21,208 bases of DNA from Bacteroidota bacterium (lineage in GTDB: Bacteria; Bacteroidota; Bacteroidia; Bacteroidales; Dysgonomonadaceae), in NCBI GenBank assembly GCA_023437305.1, contig JAEZGN010000031.1, forward strand, positions 1 through 21,208. The letters run 5' to 3'. Position numbers and translations under genes: made by a program. Below, one piece after another: positions 1 through 7,257 of this stretch. Under the pieces are notes generated by a model. The model did no database searches, had not been told where the DNA came from, and saw nothing but the letters and a program-made list of their open reading frames with translations. The first letter of the stretch is position 1, and each line of letters begins with the position of its first letter.

Positions 1-1102
1 AGTATCCAAAACCATTAATCATTGTTATATAGCCCGCATCAACTGTAGAGGTTAGTCGCTTAACGCCATCAACTCCTTGCCCTTTTATTTCTACACCATC
101 AAGAATCCATTCTACCGGAACCTTTAAGCTTACTAATGCCGTACTTCCGAAATAATCTTCTCTTTTTGTTGCATCACTAGCAAATGCTGCCGGAGTTGTT
201 CCTTGTGTATTAAAGATGAAGAATGTTGGAGATATAGCACTTAGAGGCCATGCATTACCCGCTCCATAAACAGATGCTGACAAGTAATGACTTGTAGGAA
301 TAACGGAAGCCGGAGAAGGGTAAGAAGTCGTATTGGTATATTGTCCCGAGATATCGTATGTACAATAATATTCAGAGTTCGCTAAATTTACCGAATTACT
401 ATAGGTTGTAGTATTGTCTACTGCATTTTTTAATGCAATTACAATTTGCTTACCGGATGCTATTTTTACCGGATTCTTAAAATACCAGATAGCTGCTCCT
501 GCCGGAACCCATCCTTCTGCCTCGTACGAAAGCTTTCCGTTCGAATAGTATTTATTAGCAGATGTAAAATTGTAAGGTATAGTTGTACCTAACGCTGTAT
601 TTTCTAAGCTCAAATCAATACTTGAGTTATTATACAAAACAACATATGCATCATTCTGAAATTTTCCCGATCCATCATTCTTTTGACATCCCCCAACATA
701 TAATTCTTTGATAACTATTTGTCCTGTCTTGGATGCATTCAATTTTAATTCAACCGGGGCGGCACTAACCCAATTATTACCAATGGTAAGATTCGATTGG
801 CCATTCAAAACATAAGAGCTTCCACCAACGGCCCTATTATCAGTTGCTGTTACCTGATAGATACCTGTAGAGACTTTAAAAGATGCCTCCCCCGAAGCGT
901 TTGTTGTAGCCGTATATGCTGCTTTCGTAGTTGTATTAACGAGTGTAACAATAACATTTTCAGATGAAGTGTAATCATCCGGATAAACCAGTTTTACAGC
1001 CACATCATAAGTTTGATATTTATCATTATCATCAGTGTCATTACAAGAAGTTCCAATTGTAAGAACTGCTATTAGTAAGAAAAATAATTTTTGTAAATTC
1101 AT
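1..1102 (-). CDS. DUF4876-like surface lipoprotein, partial (C-terminus beyond the left edge)
   Basis: The reading frame opens at an ATG at 1102 and stays open to base 1, giving about 367 codons. The N-terminus is a lipoprotein signal: a short basic start, a hydrophobic core, and a lipobox ending in IGTSC with Cys at residue 20. The acidic stretch just after the Cys (NDTDDND) resembles the Bacteroidetes signal for lipoprotein export to the cell surface. Residues about 35-100 look like an immunoglobulin-like or carboxypeptidase-regulatory-like beta domain, with Gly-Glu-Ala-Ser-Phe and Gly-Ile-Tyr-Gln-Val patches. The remainder (IVIKELYVGG..., N- and Y-rich strands) resembles DUF4876, a family I recall next to TonB-dependent receptors in Bacteroides. 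It lies 52 bases downstream of the receptor gene on the same strand, so co-transcription and a role as the receptor's surface partner are likely. The ligand is unknown. Confidence 0.7.
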   Translation of the reverse strand, partial: MNLQKLFFLLIAVLTIGTSCNDTDDNDKYQTYDVAVKLVYPDDYTSSENVIVTLVNTTTKAAYTATTNASGEASFKVSTGIYQVTATDNRAVGGSSYVLNGQSNLTIGNNWVSAAPVELKLNASKTGQIVIKELYVGGCQKNDGSGKFQNDAYVVLYNNSSIDLSLENTALGTTIPYNFTSANKYYSNGKLSYEAEGWVPAGAAIWYFKNPVKIASGKQIVIALKNAVDNTTTYSNSVNLANSEYYCTYDISGQYTNTTSYPSPASVIPTSHYLSASVYGAGNAWPLSAISPTFFIFNTQGTTPAAFASDATKREDYFGSTALVSLKVPVEWILDGVEIKGQGVDGVKRLTSTVDAGYITMINGFGY

Positions 1103-1154
1103 AAGTTACTTTTTATATGTTTATATTTATTTTACATCTTTCTCAACTATCCTT

Positions 1155-4121
1155 TTACAATTTGATACGAAGAGTTAGTCCGTAATAAAATTCAGGTAAA
1201 TAACCAGAGCCGAATAAAGAATATTCACTGTTATTTTGTTTATTCTTAACCTTTGCAACATTATTAAAAAAGTTATTTGCCAGAAATGATATTGAAACAT
1301 GATCACCCAACTCTTTTGTCACATTCAGATTCGCCGAAAAATATGCGGATATATCTGTAGGTTTGAAATAGTAATTAACATTTGATCGAACCACCATTCT
1401 TGCCAGCTCGTTGAATAAAGCGGAATCATTATCTTTGGCCCATAAGAACTTTTCTTTAAATGGAATTTTTGTATTCATATCATCCAAGCTCACATAATAT
1501 AAAGGATAAAGAGCAACGAAATAGTCTCCTTTATAGATATTTGTCTCTGAATTTGAAGGGATGTAATCACTCCTATTATCTATTACAAAACCTCGTGAGC
1601 CTGTAGATGATTCGCTCAATTTTTGCTTATAATCATACAAACAACTTTCCAATCGAAGAGATACTATGAGTCGTATTGCAGGTATATGAGTACTTATTAA
1701 AAGATTATTTGTTATTTTTTTAGAGAGGCTGCCATTAGCAACATCATCCGTACCTTCATATAGACCGATATATTTATAAGGATTTCCATCAGCCATATTT
1801 TGAGAAAGGCTAGGTGAATATGCTATCAACCTTGTTTTTAGACCCTTATAATAGTTGTAAGATCCATCTACTTGGAATGAAGTATGAATAGAGGGGATTT
1901 TGCCGAAATTAATTACCCATTCCAGCCCTCTTTTCGAAAAATCAGATTCATTGTAATAATAACTATTGGTCTTAAATGTATTCCTTTCTTTATAAGCTAA
2001 CTGTTGGCTAGGCAAATTTCCTGTCAAATCTGAAACGGTAACTATTCCGGTAGTCTTATCTATTTGGTATGAACGATTAGCTTCAGGAATTAAATTATTC
2101 TCAAGTGCTGTCTGATCTGTAAATTTATAAGAATACGGAGTGTATAGGGTAGCATCAGCATAGGGGGCTATTGTCTTACTGTTATAGGCTAGTAACGAAA
2201 TATCTACTTGTCCAATACGAGTATTGAATTCTAATTCTATTAAACGGCTTCTTTGCCATTTAAGATTCGGATTGTAAATAGTTGTACTGGGCATCGTATT
2301 GTATGCGTAATACGTTGTGTTTTCTGCCGTTGTACCTGGTGTAAAAACCAATCTATCCTGATAGGTAGGAGTTGGATTCAATATATATGAAGAAGGAAGC
2401 TTTACAGCATCTCCAAATCCTGCACGTAAACTCATTAAAGAAAGAGTGTTTTTGGGACGATTCCAGAATATATATTTTGCACTAACCCGAGGTGACAAAC
2501 TATTAATTGTTCCGTACTCAGATTTACTTATATATGTTAAATCACTTCGAAGACCAACTGAAGCCTTTAATGAAGTTTCACTAGGTAAGAGAAAAGCTAC
2601 CTCATTTTCGGCAAAAAGAGCCAGATTATTTACTGCAGACTGATCGCTATATTTATATTCTCTCCATGTAGGAGCATAGCGCATATCGGTATAATATATT
2701 CCCTTGCCTAGATTTGTAGTCCGATTAAAATCGGAGCCAAGCATAAATCGATTAGTCACATCCCCGAATTTTCGTATCCAATTAGCTTTCATCTTTGCTG
2801 TAAACAAAAGAGGTTTACTATCTTCTCTTCTTATTGTATACCAATATCCTCCGGGGATCAGTATAATCTCGGCATGGGGGTTGATGTCATACAAAGAACC
2901 GATAAAATAACCAGATTCTAATGTATGAATAGCAGCAGTTGAAGTATTACTATCCTTGTTTTCTTTCTTCTCACTTTGTAGATCCGAATAATTAAGAGTT
3001 CCCAAAAATTCGAATTTAGTAATCCACGGTTTGTTAAGTAGCCAATCTAGCTTCATATTCAACCGAAGTGCATTATCCCTTTCTTTAGTGTAAGTATCTA
3101 CAAAAGCATCCGGATCTCCTTTCGAATTATAGCCTCCAACATTCCCAGTCAAACCCAAAGAAAAATTTAAAGGATTATTCCGATATGGATTAAATACCTT
3201 GGAATAAATCAGAGATAGATTGTTCCTGACATAAGTCGTATAAGGCGAAGCTATATCGGAGTTAGATTTTGTATGCTCAAAACTCGTATTAAGTACCCCC
3301 CACTTCTTTCCTAGGAGGAAGCCTTTATCGAAAGCGATAGATTTTGTATTCGGCTTGGTACTTAGTTCTATATTTAATGGCGATTTGCCTTTCTTCGAAT
3401 TTATACGTATCATTCCATTGGATAAGTCTCCATGCTCGACAGAAGGAACTCCCGTTATAACCTCTACAGACTCAATATTATTTGAAGCGATATTGCGGGT
3501 ATCAGCTCCCTTTACTTCTTTTATAAATTGACTATTGTTGGATATTCGTACACCATCGACTTCAACTACTGTTCCAAAAGAAGATAAGCCTAGTTCACTT
3601 CCTCCGTTAGAGCGAAGATTAAAGCGGTCGGCACCTGCACGGCTAATAGCTAAATTTATTTTTTTACTGGTTTGGCCTCCGGGTAAAAGAGCTGCTATTT
3701 CAGTGATATTCAACACTTGTATCTGATCTAATGCTGCACGTTCGATAGTATAGGCTGTTGTAAGATCTTCCACTTTCTTCTCTGCAGTAACAACTATCTC
3801 ATTCAATAGTAAGTTATCCTCTGCCAAATAAAAAAGCAGATCGTTTTTATTCTTATCTACTTGTATTTTGAATGCTTTTTTCTCATATCCCAAGATAGAA
3901 ATATTCAGCTCAAAAAATCCCGCCGGAATATTTTTAATAGTGAATTTCCCTTCAATGTCGGAAGTAACAGCTAAGTCAAGATCTGAGATAGAGATTGTAG
4001 CATACTCTATGGGCGTCTGATGTTTCTTGTCTAAGAGTTTTCCCGATATAGTGTAGAACTGGCAATATGCAGATTCAATAATGCATAAAAATAAAAAGCA
4101 GAGTAATAAACTCTTTTTCAT
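1155..4121 (-). CDS. TonB-dependent outer membrane receptor with N-terminal CarboxypepD_reg-like domain
   Basis: This 988-aa outer membrane transporter is complete. Residues 1-20 form a signal peptide (MKKSLLLCFLFLCIIESAYC). Residues about 24-108 are the CarboxypepD_reg-like beta domain common in Bacteroidetes receptors. A TonB-box-like NEIVVTAEKK follows, then the plug domain to about residue 245 (VVEVDGVRI, NIESVEVITGVPSVEHGDLSNGMI). The rest is a 22-strand-type barrel rich in Tyr/Asn and alternating aromatic residues, ending in a beta strand (LTLRIKL). It imports a substrate across the outer membrane using TonB/ExbBD energy. There is no SusD-like partner here; the downstream neighbour is a DUF4876-like lipoprotein, so a polysaccharide-utilisation locus is unlikely. 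Iron, a metal complex or another small ligand is a guess only. The ATG at 4121 is chosen because it gives an immediate signal peptide and lies about 20 bases from a predicted transcription start. Confidence 0.93.
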   Translation of the reverse strand: MKKSLLLCFLFLCIIESAYCQFYTISGKLLDKKHQTPIEYATISISDLDLAVTSDIEGKFTIKNIPAGFFELNISILGYEKKAFKIQVDKNKNDLLFYLAEDNLLLNEIVVTAEKKVEDLTTAYTIERAALDQIQVLNITEIAALLPGGQTSKKINLAISRAGADRFNLRSNGGSELGLSSFGTVVEVDGVRISNNSQFIKEVKGADTRNIASNNIESVEVITGVPSVEHGDLSNGMIRINSKKGKSPLNIELSTKPNTKSIAFDKGFLLGKKWGVLNTSFEHTKSNSDIASPYTTYVRNNLSLIYSKVFNPYRNNPLNFSLGLTGNVGGYNSKGDPDAFVDTYTKERDNALRLNMKLDWLLNKPWITKFEFLGTLNYSDLQSEKKENKDSNTSTAAIHTLESGYFIGSLYDINPHAEIILIPGGYWYTIRREDSKPLLFTAKMKANWIRKFGDVTNRFMLGSDFNRTTNLGKGIYYTDMRYAPTWREYKYSDQSAVNNLALFAENEVAFLLPSETSLKASVGLRSDLTYISKSEYGTINSLSPRVSAKYIFWNRPKNTLSLMSLRAGFGDAVKLPSSYILNPTPTYQDRLVFTPGTTAENTTYYAYNTMPSTTIYNPNLKWQRSRLIELEFNTRIGQVDISLLAYNSKTIAPYADATLYTPYSYKFTDQTALENNLIPEANRSYQIDKTTGIVTVSDLTGNLPSQQLAYKERNTFKTNSYYYNESDFSKRGLEWVINFGKIPSIHTSFQVDGSYNYYKGLKTRLIAYSPSLSQNMADGNPYKYIGLYEGTDDVANGSLSKKITNNLLISTHIPAIRLIVSLRLESCLYDYKQKLSESSTGSRGFVIDNRSDYIPSNSETNIYKGDYFVALYPLYYVSLDDMNTKIPFKEKFLWAKDNDSALFNELARMVVRSNVNYYFKPTDISAYFSANLNVTKELGDHVSISFLANNFFNNVAKVKNKQNNSEYSLFGSGYLPEFYYGLTLRIKL

Positions 4122-4145
4122 TGGTTTTATAAAATATTAGAGATG

Positions 4146-4177
4146 CAAATGTAGTTGTTCAACCAAAAGCCTTCAAT
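4146..4177 (-). promoter_or_regulatory. Bacteroidetes-type promoter of the TonB receptor operon
   Basis: On the minus strand TACATTTG (4153-4146) matches the Bacteroidetes -7 box TAnnTTTG. An ATTGA at about 4177-4174, 20 bases upstream, is a weak -33 element. Transcription would start near 4139, leaving a very short leader before the ATG at 4121. Promoter activity is inferred from the motif alone. Confidence 0.55.
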
Positions 4178-4386
4178 CGCATTTTCTTGGTATTTTGATC
4201 CCAATAAATAACATATAGTAGGTATCTCTACTCCGTTTTTATAAAATAAACCCATAGCGAAAAAGTAAATTTGAGCGAAGTGTAGCGAATTAGCTGATAG
4301 ATAGCTCGTTACGCTTTATTTTTCTATTGCACAGAGCCAACGAAAAGCCAACATGAAGCCAAACTGCGCAAAAGTTCAGTTACCAG

Positions 4387-4406
4387 CCCGTTACGGGAGT
4401 AACGGG
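4387..4406. repeat. Perfect 8-bp inverted repeat with GGGA loop
   Basis: CCCGTTAC at 4387-4394 pairs with GTAACGGG at 4399-4406 around a 4-base loop. There is no U-run afterwards, so it is not a classical terminator. It sits in the presumed left end of the mobile element. Confidence 0.6.
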
Positions 4407-4702
4407 TATGGATTTCTTGCTAAAGGTTTCTTAATCTGATGTTTGAGTAATTTTATATAGCGGTTGGTAACTCACCAAGAACTGATTTTGTAACCCCAAA
4501 AGTAGTGAGTTATGCGTAGTACATTCAAGGTCTTATTTTACGTGAAGTCAAATGATTCCGATAAGGAAACAGATAATAAACAATAAGCAAAAGCTTGCAT
4601 CTCAATGGGTTGCACGCTTTTTGCGTTTATGGGGTTCATGGTTGCTATTCGTTTTCTATGGTTTTTTTATCTCTTATTTGCGACATGTTTGCGACAAGAC
4701 AA

Positions 4703-4766
4703 AAAAGTAGATAATGTGGTACTTAATCACACTTATACATACTAATACATACTTAAAAGTAGATAA
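4703..4766. repeat. Nested direct repeats in front of the first element gene
   Basis: AAAAGTAGATAA is present identically at 4703-4714 and 4755-4766. Between the copies ATACATACT occurs at 4735-4743 and 4745-4753, with a period of 10 bases or about one helical turn. The second 12-base copy ends one base before the ATG at 4768. This layout suggests a binding site for the element's recombinase or its regulator; that role is inferred. Confidence 0.55.
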
Positions 4767-4767
4767 C

Positions 4768-5330
4768 ATGCCAACAATCGGATTTGAAATCAAACGGAAG
4801 TGTATGGTCTGCGGCAAAGTGTTTGTCGCAAAAACACTTGACAGTCACTATTGTTCCCCTAAATGTGGTAAAGTGGCTTGGAAACGCAAAAAGGATGCAA
4901 AGGATAGAAACGCGAAGTTAGAAGCCATTGCCAAACAAGTATCAGACATCAGAGAGTACATTTCTGTAAAGGAAGCCGTCGCTATGTTCGGGGTGCCTGT
5001 AGCACTCTGTATCGCCTGATTAAATTGGGACGTATTCCAACTATCAATATGGGTACAAGGCTCACACGTATCAAACGCTCTGAAATGGAACGGCTTTTTC
5101 TAAACAGACCGGAAAGTATTGCGGAGAAAGAAAAGCCTGCTCCTAAAATATACAGCTTAGAGCCGGAGGATTGCTATACCATTACTGAGATTTGTGAGAA
5201 GTACCATATTAATGACAGTTCAGTATGGGCACATGTTAGAAAATACTCTATTCCCTCAAGACAAATAGGAAACTATGTGTATGTACCCAAGCAAGAAATT
5301 GATAATCTATATAAGTCAGAAGTAGAATGA
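4768..5330 (+). pseudogene. Zinc-ribbon / double helix-turn-helix protein, frameshifted
   Basis: The frame from ATG 4768 encodes an N-terminal zinc-ribbon-like segment (CMVCGKVF ... YCSPKC, two Cys pairs), then a basic linker, then the start of an HTH (YISVKEAVAMFGV). It stops at about 5019. In another frame, from about 5001, the expected continuation STLYRLIKLGRIP is found. It runs to 5330 and includes a second HTH-like segment (YTITEICEKYHINDSSVWAHVRKY ... IGNYVYVPKQEID). Loss of one base between 4993 and 5001 explains the break. The 3' end overlaps the integrase start in ATGA (5327-5330), so the two were translationally coupled. The family is the MerR/Xis-like 'HTH domain-containing' protein often found beside Bacteroides integrases, probably a regulator of recombination. 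The second half might restart at TTG 5025, so partial function cannot be excluded. Confidence 0.7.
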
Positions 5331-6589
5331 AGAAAGCATTACCTAATACCGAAGTGACCGTCAAACTCAGAAGGTCGAATTATAAAGAAGAGTGGTATCT
5401 GATTATAGAATCATACCCAGTTTATAAGCGAGGTTCTAAACGGGCAAGCCGTGTGGTGGAATCCATTAACCGGACTATATCCACGCCTGTTTGGGACAAA
5501 TCGTCCATTGCTCGTATTTTGCCAGATGGAACATTCAACTATAAGCCTAAGCGTGATTTGAATGGGATTATCCAATGCCGTTCAACGATAGACCAAGAGG
5601 CTTGTATCTATGCTGACAATGTCCGTAAGTTACGCCAACACGAATACGATAGTGCCATCCTTTACACTGATAAGGAAAACGAAATCGTTGCACAGAATGA
5701 GCGGAGCGAACAGGATTTTATCAAGTATTTCAATGGTATTATAAACACACGTCATCCCAATAGTTCCGATTCGATTATAGTCAACTGGAGGCGTGTAGGC
5801 GAATTATTGAAAATGTATTCGCAAGGCAACCCGATCCCGTTTAAGGCGATTTCAGTTAAACAGCTTGAAGATATAAAGATGTTCCTTCTCCGTGCTCCAA
5901 TGGGAGGGAATAAGAAAGGTACTATCTCTCAAAATACGGCATCAACCTATTTCTCCATACTCAAAGCCGGACTGAAACAGGCATTTATTGATGAATATCT
6001 TACAGTTGATATAAGTGCAAAAGTAAAGGGAATAACAAACATTGAGAAACTCCGTGTTGCACTTACCATGAATGAGGTGCAAATGTTGGTTGATACCCCT
6101 TGCAAGGATGATGTTTTGAAACGTGCGTTTTTGTTCTCTATCCTCACAGGATTGCGACATAGTGATATTCAATCTTTGAAATGGAAACAGATTCAACAAA
6201 CAAGTAAGGGAACATGGCAAGCGGTCGTTGTACAGCAAAAGACAAAAAGACCGGATTACAAGCCTATCATCCAACAAGCACTTCAATTATGTGGCATACG
6301 TCCAAACGATGATGAAGCACTTGTTTTTGAAGGACTGACCGATGCCTCTTGGATTTCTCGTCCTCTGAAAGTCTGGATAGAAGCATCCGGTATCAAGAAG
6401 CACATCACCTTCCATTGTGGCCGCCATAGCTACGCTTCGCTGTTGCTGGAAAATGGCGTTGACATATACACAATCAAGTCTTTGATGGGACATACAAACG
6501 TCAAAACTACGCAGATTTATACGCATCTTGTAAACGAACAAAAGGAGAAAGCCGCCAATACACTGTATATAGAAAATTTGGATTTATAG
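5327..6589 (+). CDS. Tyrosine recombinase / site-specific integrase
   Basis: This 420-aa protein is of the usual length for Bacteroides element integrases. Residues about 1-110 are an arm-binding-like N-terminal domain. Residues about 125-230 are the SAM-like core-binding domain (FIKYFNGIIN ... TASTYFSILKAGLKQA). Residues about 240-410 are the catalytic domain. The conserved active-site set is visible: Arg in LTGLRHSDI, Lys in QQKTKRP, His-x-x-Arg in FHCGRHSYAS, His in MGHTNVKTTQ, and the nucleophilic Tyr in QIYTHL. It catalyses integration and excision of the element by strand exchange through a 3'-phosphotyrosine. It starts at an ATG overlapping the previous stop (ATGA). No lesion is seen, so it may still act on ends in cis or trans. 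Confidence 0.93.
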   Translation: MKKALPNTEVTVKLRRSNYKEEWYLIIESYPVYKRGSKRASRVVESINRTISTPVWDKSSIARILPDGTFNYKPKRDLNGIIQCRSTIDQEACIYADNVRKLRQHEYDSAILYTDKENEIVAQNERSEQDFIKYFNGIINTRHPNSSDSIIVNWRRVGELLKMYSQGNPIPFKAISVKQLEDIKMFLLRAPMGGNKKGTISQNTASTYFSILKAGLKQAFIDEYLTVDISAKVKGITNIEKLRVALTMNEVQMLVDTPCKDDVLKRAFLFSILTGLRHSDIQSLKWKQIQQTSKGTWQAVVVQQKTKRPDYKPIIQQALQLCGIRPNDDEALVFEGLTDASWISRPLKVWIEASGIKKHITFHCGRHSYASLLLENGVDIYTIKSLMGHTNVKTTQIYTHLVNEQKEKAANTLYIENLDL

Positions 6590-6661
6590 GTTGTGGTGGT
6601 TATATCCACCATTGAGCACCAACGACTTATGTAATACCAATCATATACTTACCACCATTTG

Positions 6662-6697
6662 CCCCTCATGAAGCATCGGTTTTTTGAGGGGTGTTTT
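6662..6697 (+). terminator. Probable intrinsic terminator after the integrase
   Basis: CCCCTCA at 6662-6668 pairs with TGAGGGG at 6685-6691, with T-rich sequence in the loop and after the stem (TGTTTTGT). The tail is short, so efficiency may be modest. Confidence 0.5.
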
Positions 6698-6826
6698 GTA
6701 GCATTGAGACTTTCGGTGAGGAATGTGTTAGTCCCAATAATAGTTTATTCCCCTTTTATTATGTTTTCCAATAAATTCTCGTATTAATGAAACTTAAATC
6801 TGTCAGTGGTAAATGAGCGGTTGATT

Positions 6827-6876
6827 GGTGCTGGTCAAGCACCTATTTAGCACCTATAAGCATCCCTATACTTTTG
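6827..6876 (+). promoter_or_regulatory. Promoter with overlapping operator-like repeats for the Xis-like gene
   Basis: TACTTTTG (6869-6876) matches the TAnnTTTG -7 box. TTTA at 6846-6849, 19 bases upstream, is a near-match to the -33 TTTG. Overlapping this are AGCACCTAT at 6838 and 6849 and a degenerate AGCATCCCTAT at about 6859, spaced about 11 bases apart. GGTGCT (6827-6832) forms an inverted repeat with AGCACC (6838-6843). A repressor or recombination protein bound here would cover the promoter. This is inferred from position and symmetry only. Confidence 0.55.
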
Positions 6877-6903
6877 CGGCATAAACTTTAATACGAAGAA
6901 AAA

Positions 6904-7257
6904 ATGGCTTATAAAGTAAATTCATTGGAGGAAATGCCGAATGCGTTGTCCTACTTGATTGAGTCCGTAGAAGTACTGCAATCCAAAGTAAATGCCTTGC
7001 AACATAAGCAGGCAAGTAACTCACCTAAGTGGATGGATATAGACGAGCTTTGCGCTTATCTTCCATCACATCCAGCCAAGCAAACGGTTTATGGATGGGT
7101 ATCAACCAAACAGATTCCCGTACATAAAATAAATAAAGCGTTGGCTTTTCTGCAATCTGAGATTGACGATTGGTTGAAAAGCAAATCGCATAAGACACAG
7201 GATGACTTAATGGAAGAAGCCAGACGATTTGTCGAATCTAAAAAGATTATCAGATGA
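6904..7257 (+). CDS. Small helix-turn-helix protein, excisionase-like
   Basis: This 117-aa protein has an N-terminal helical segment (residues about 5-40, LPNALSYLIESVEVLQSKVNALQ-like, possibly a coiled coil). A MerR/Xis-type winged HTH follows (residues about 45-95): WMDIDELCAYLPSHPAKQTVYGWV ... IPVHKINKALAFLQSEIDDWL. This is the HTH_17/excisionase pattern found at the start of mobilization operons in Bacteroides elements. It could act as the recombination directionality factor or as an operon regulator. The ATG at 6904 lies about 20 bases after the predicted transcription start. Its stop overlaps the start of the primase-like gene (ATGATGG at 7254-7260), indicating one operon. It reads intact. 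Confidence 0.75.
   Translation: MAYKVNSLEEMPNALSYLIESVEVLQSKVNALQHKQASNSPKWMDIDELCAYLPSHPAKQTVYGWVSTKQIPVHKINKALAFLQSEIDDWLKSKSHKTQDDLMEEARRFVESKKIIR

Larger units (their letters stand above)
4178..4767. other. Non-coding stretch holding inverted and direct repeats; likely left end of the mobile element
   Basis: No convincing gene is seen here. The stretch contains a perfect stem-loop at 4387-4406 (CCCGTTAC, loop GGGA, GTAACGGG). A second perfect 8-bp inverted repeat is TAACTCAC at 4468-4475 with GTGAGTTA at 4505-4512. GCCAAC occurs twice, followed by a related GCCAAA, at about 4338-4364. TTGCGACA occurs twice at about 4678-4697. Just before the first element gene there are two copies of AAAAGTAGATAA (4703-4714 and 4755-4766) flanking two copies of ATACATACT (4735 and 4745). 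Such clusters fit integrase or excisionase arm-type sites, but the exact attachment core could not be placed. Confidence 0.45.
6590..6903. other. Intergenic region between the integrase and the Xis-like gene
   Basis: No gene is seen. From left to right it contains a TGGTGG/CCACCA stem-loop (6594-6611) directly after the integrase stop, a terminator-like CCCCTCA/TGAGGGG hairpin (6662-6691), and a set of AGCACC repeats overlapping a promoter (6827-6876). oriT could also lie here, but no nic sequence could be assigned by eye. Confidence 0.5.

Noticed and set aside
2446..3726. Short plus-strand frames opposite the TonB receptor gene
   Set aside because: They are antisense shadows of a clear coding sequence with no family features or promoters.
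4178..4767. tRNA gene 3' end as integration target
   Set aside because: No cloverleaf, TPsiC-like sequence or tRNA-like fold could be found on either strand.
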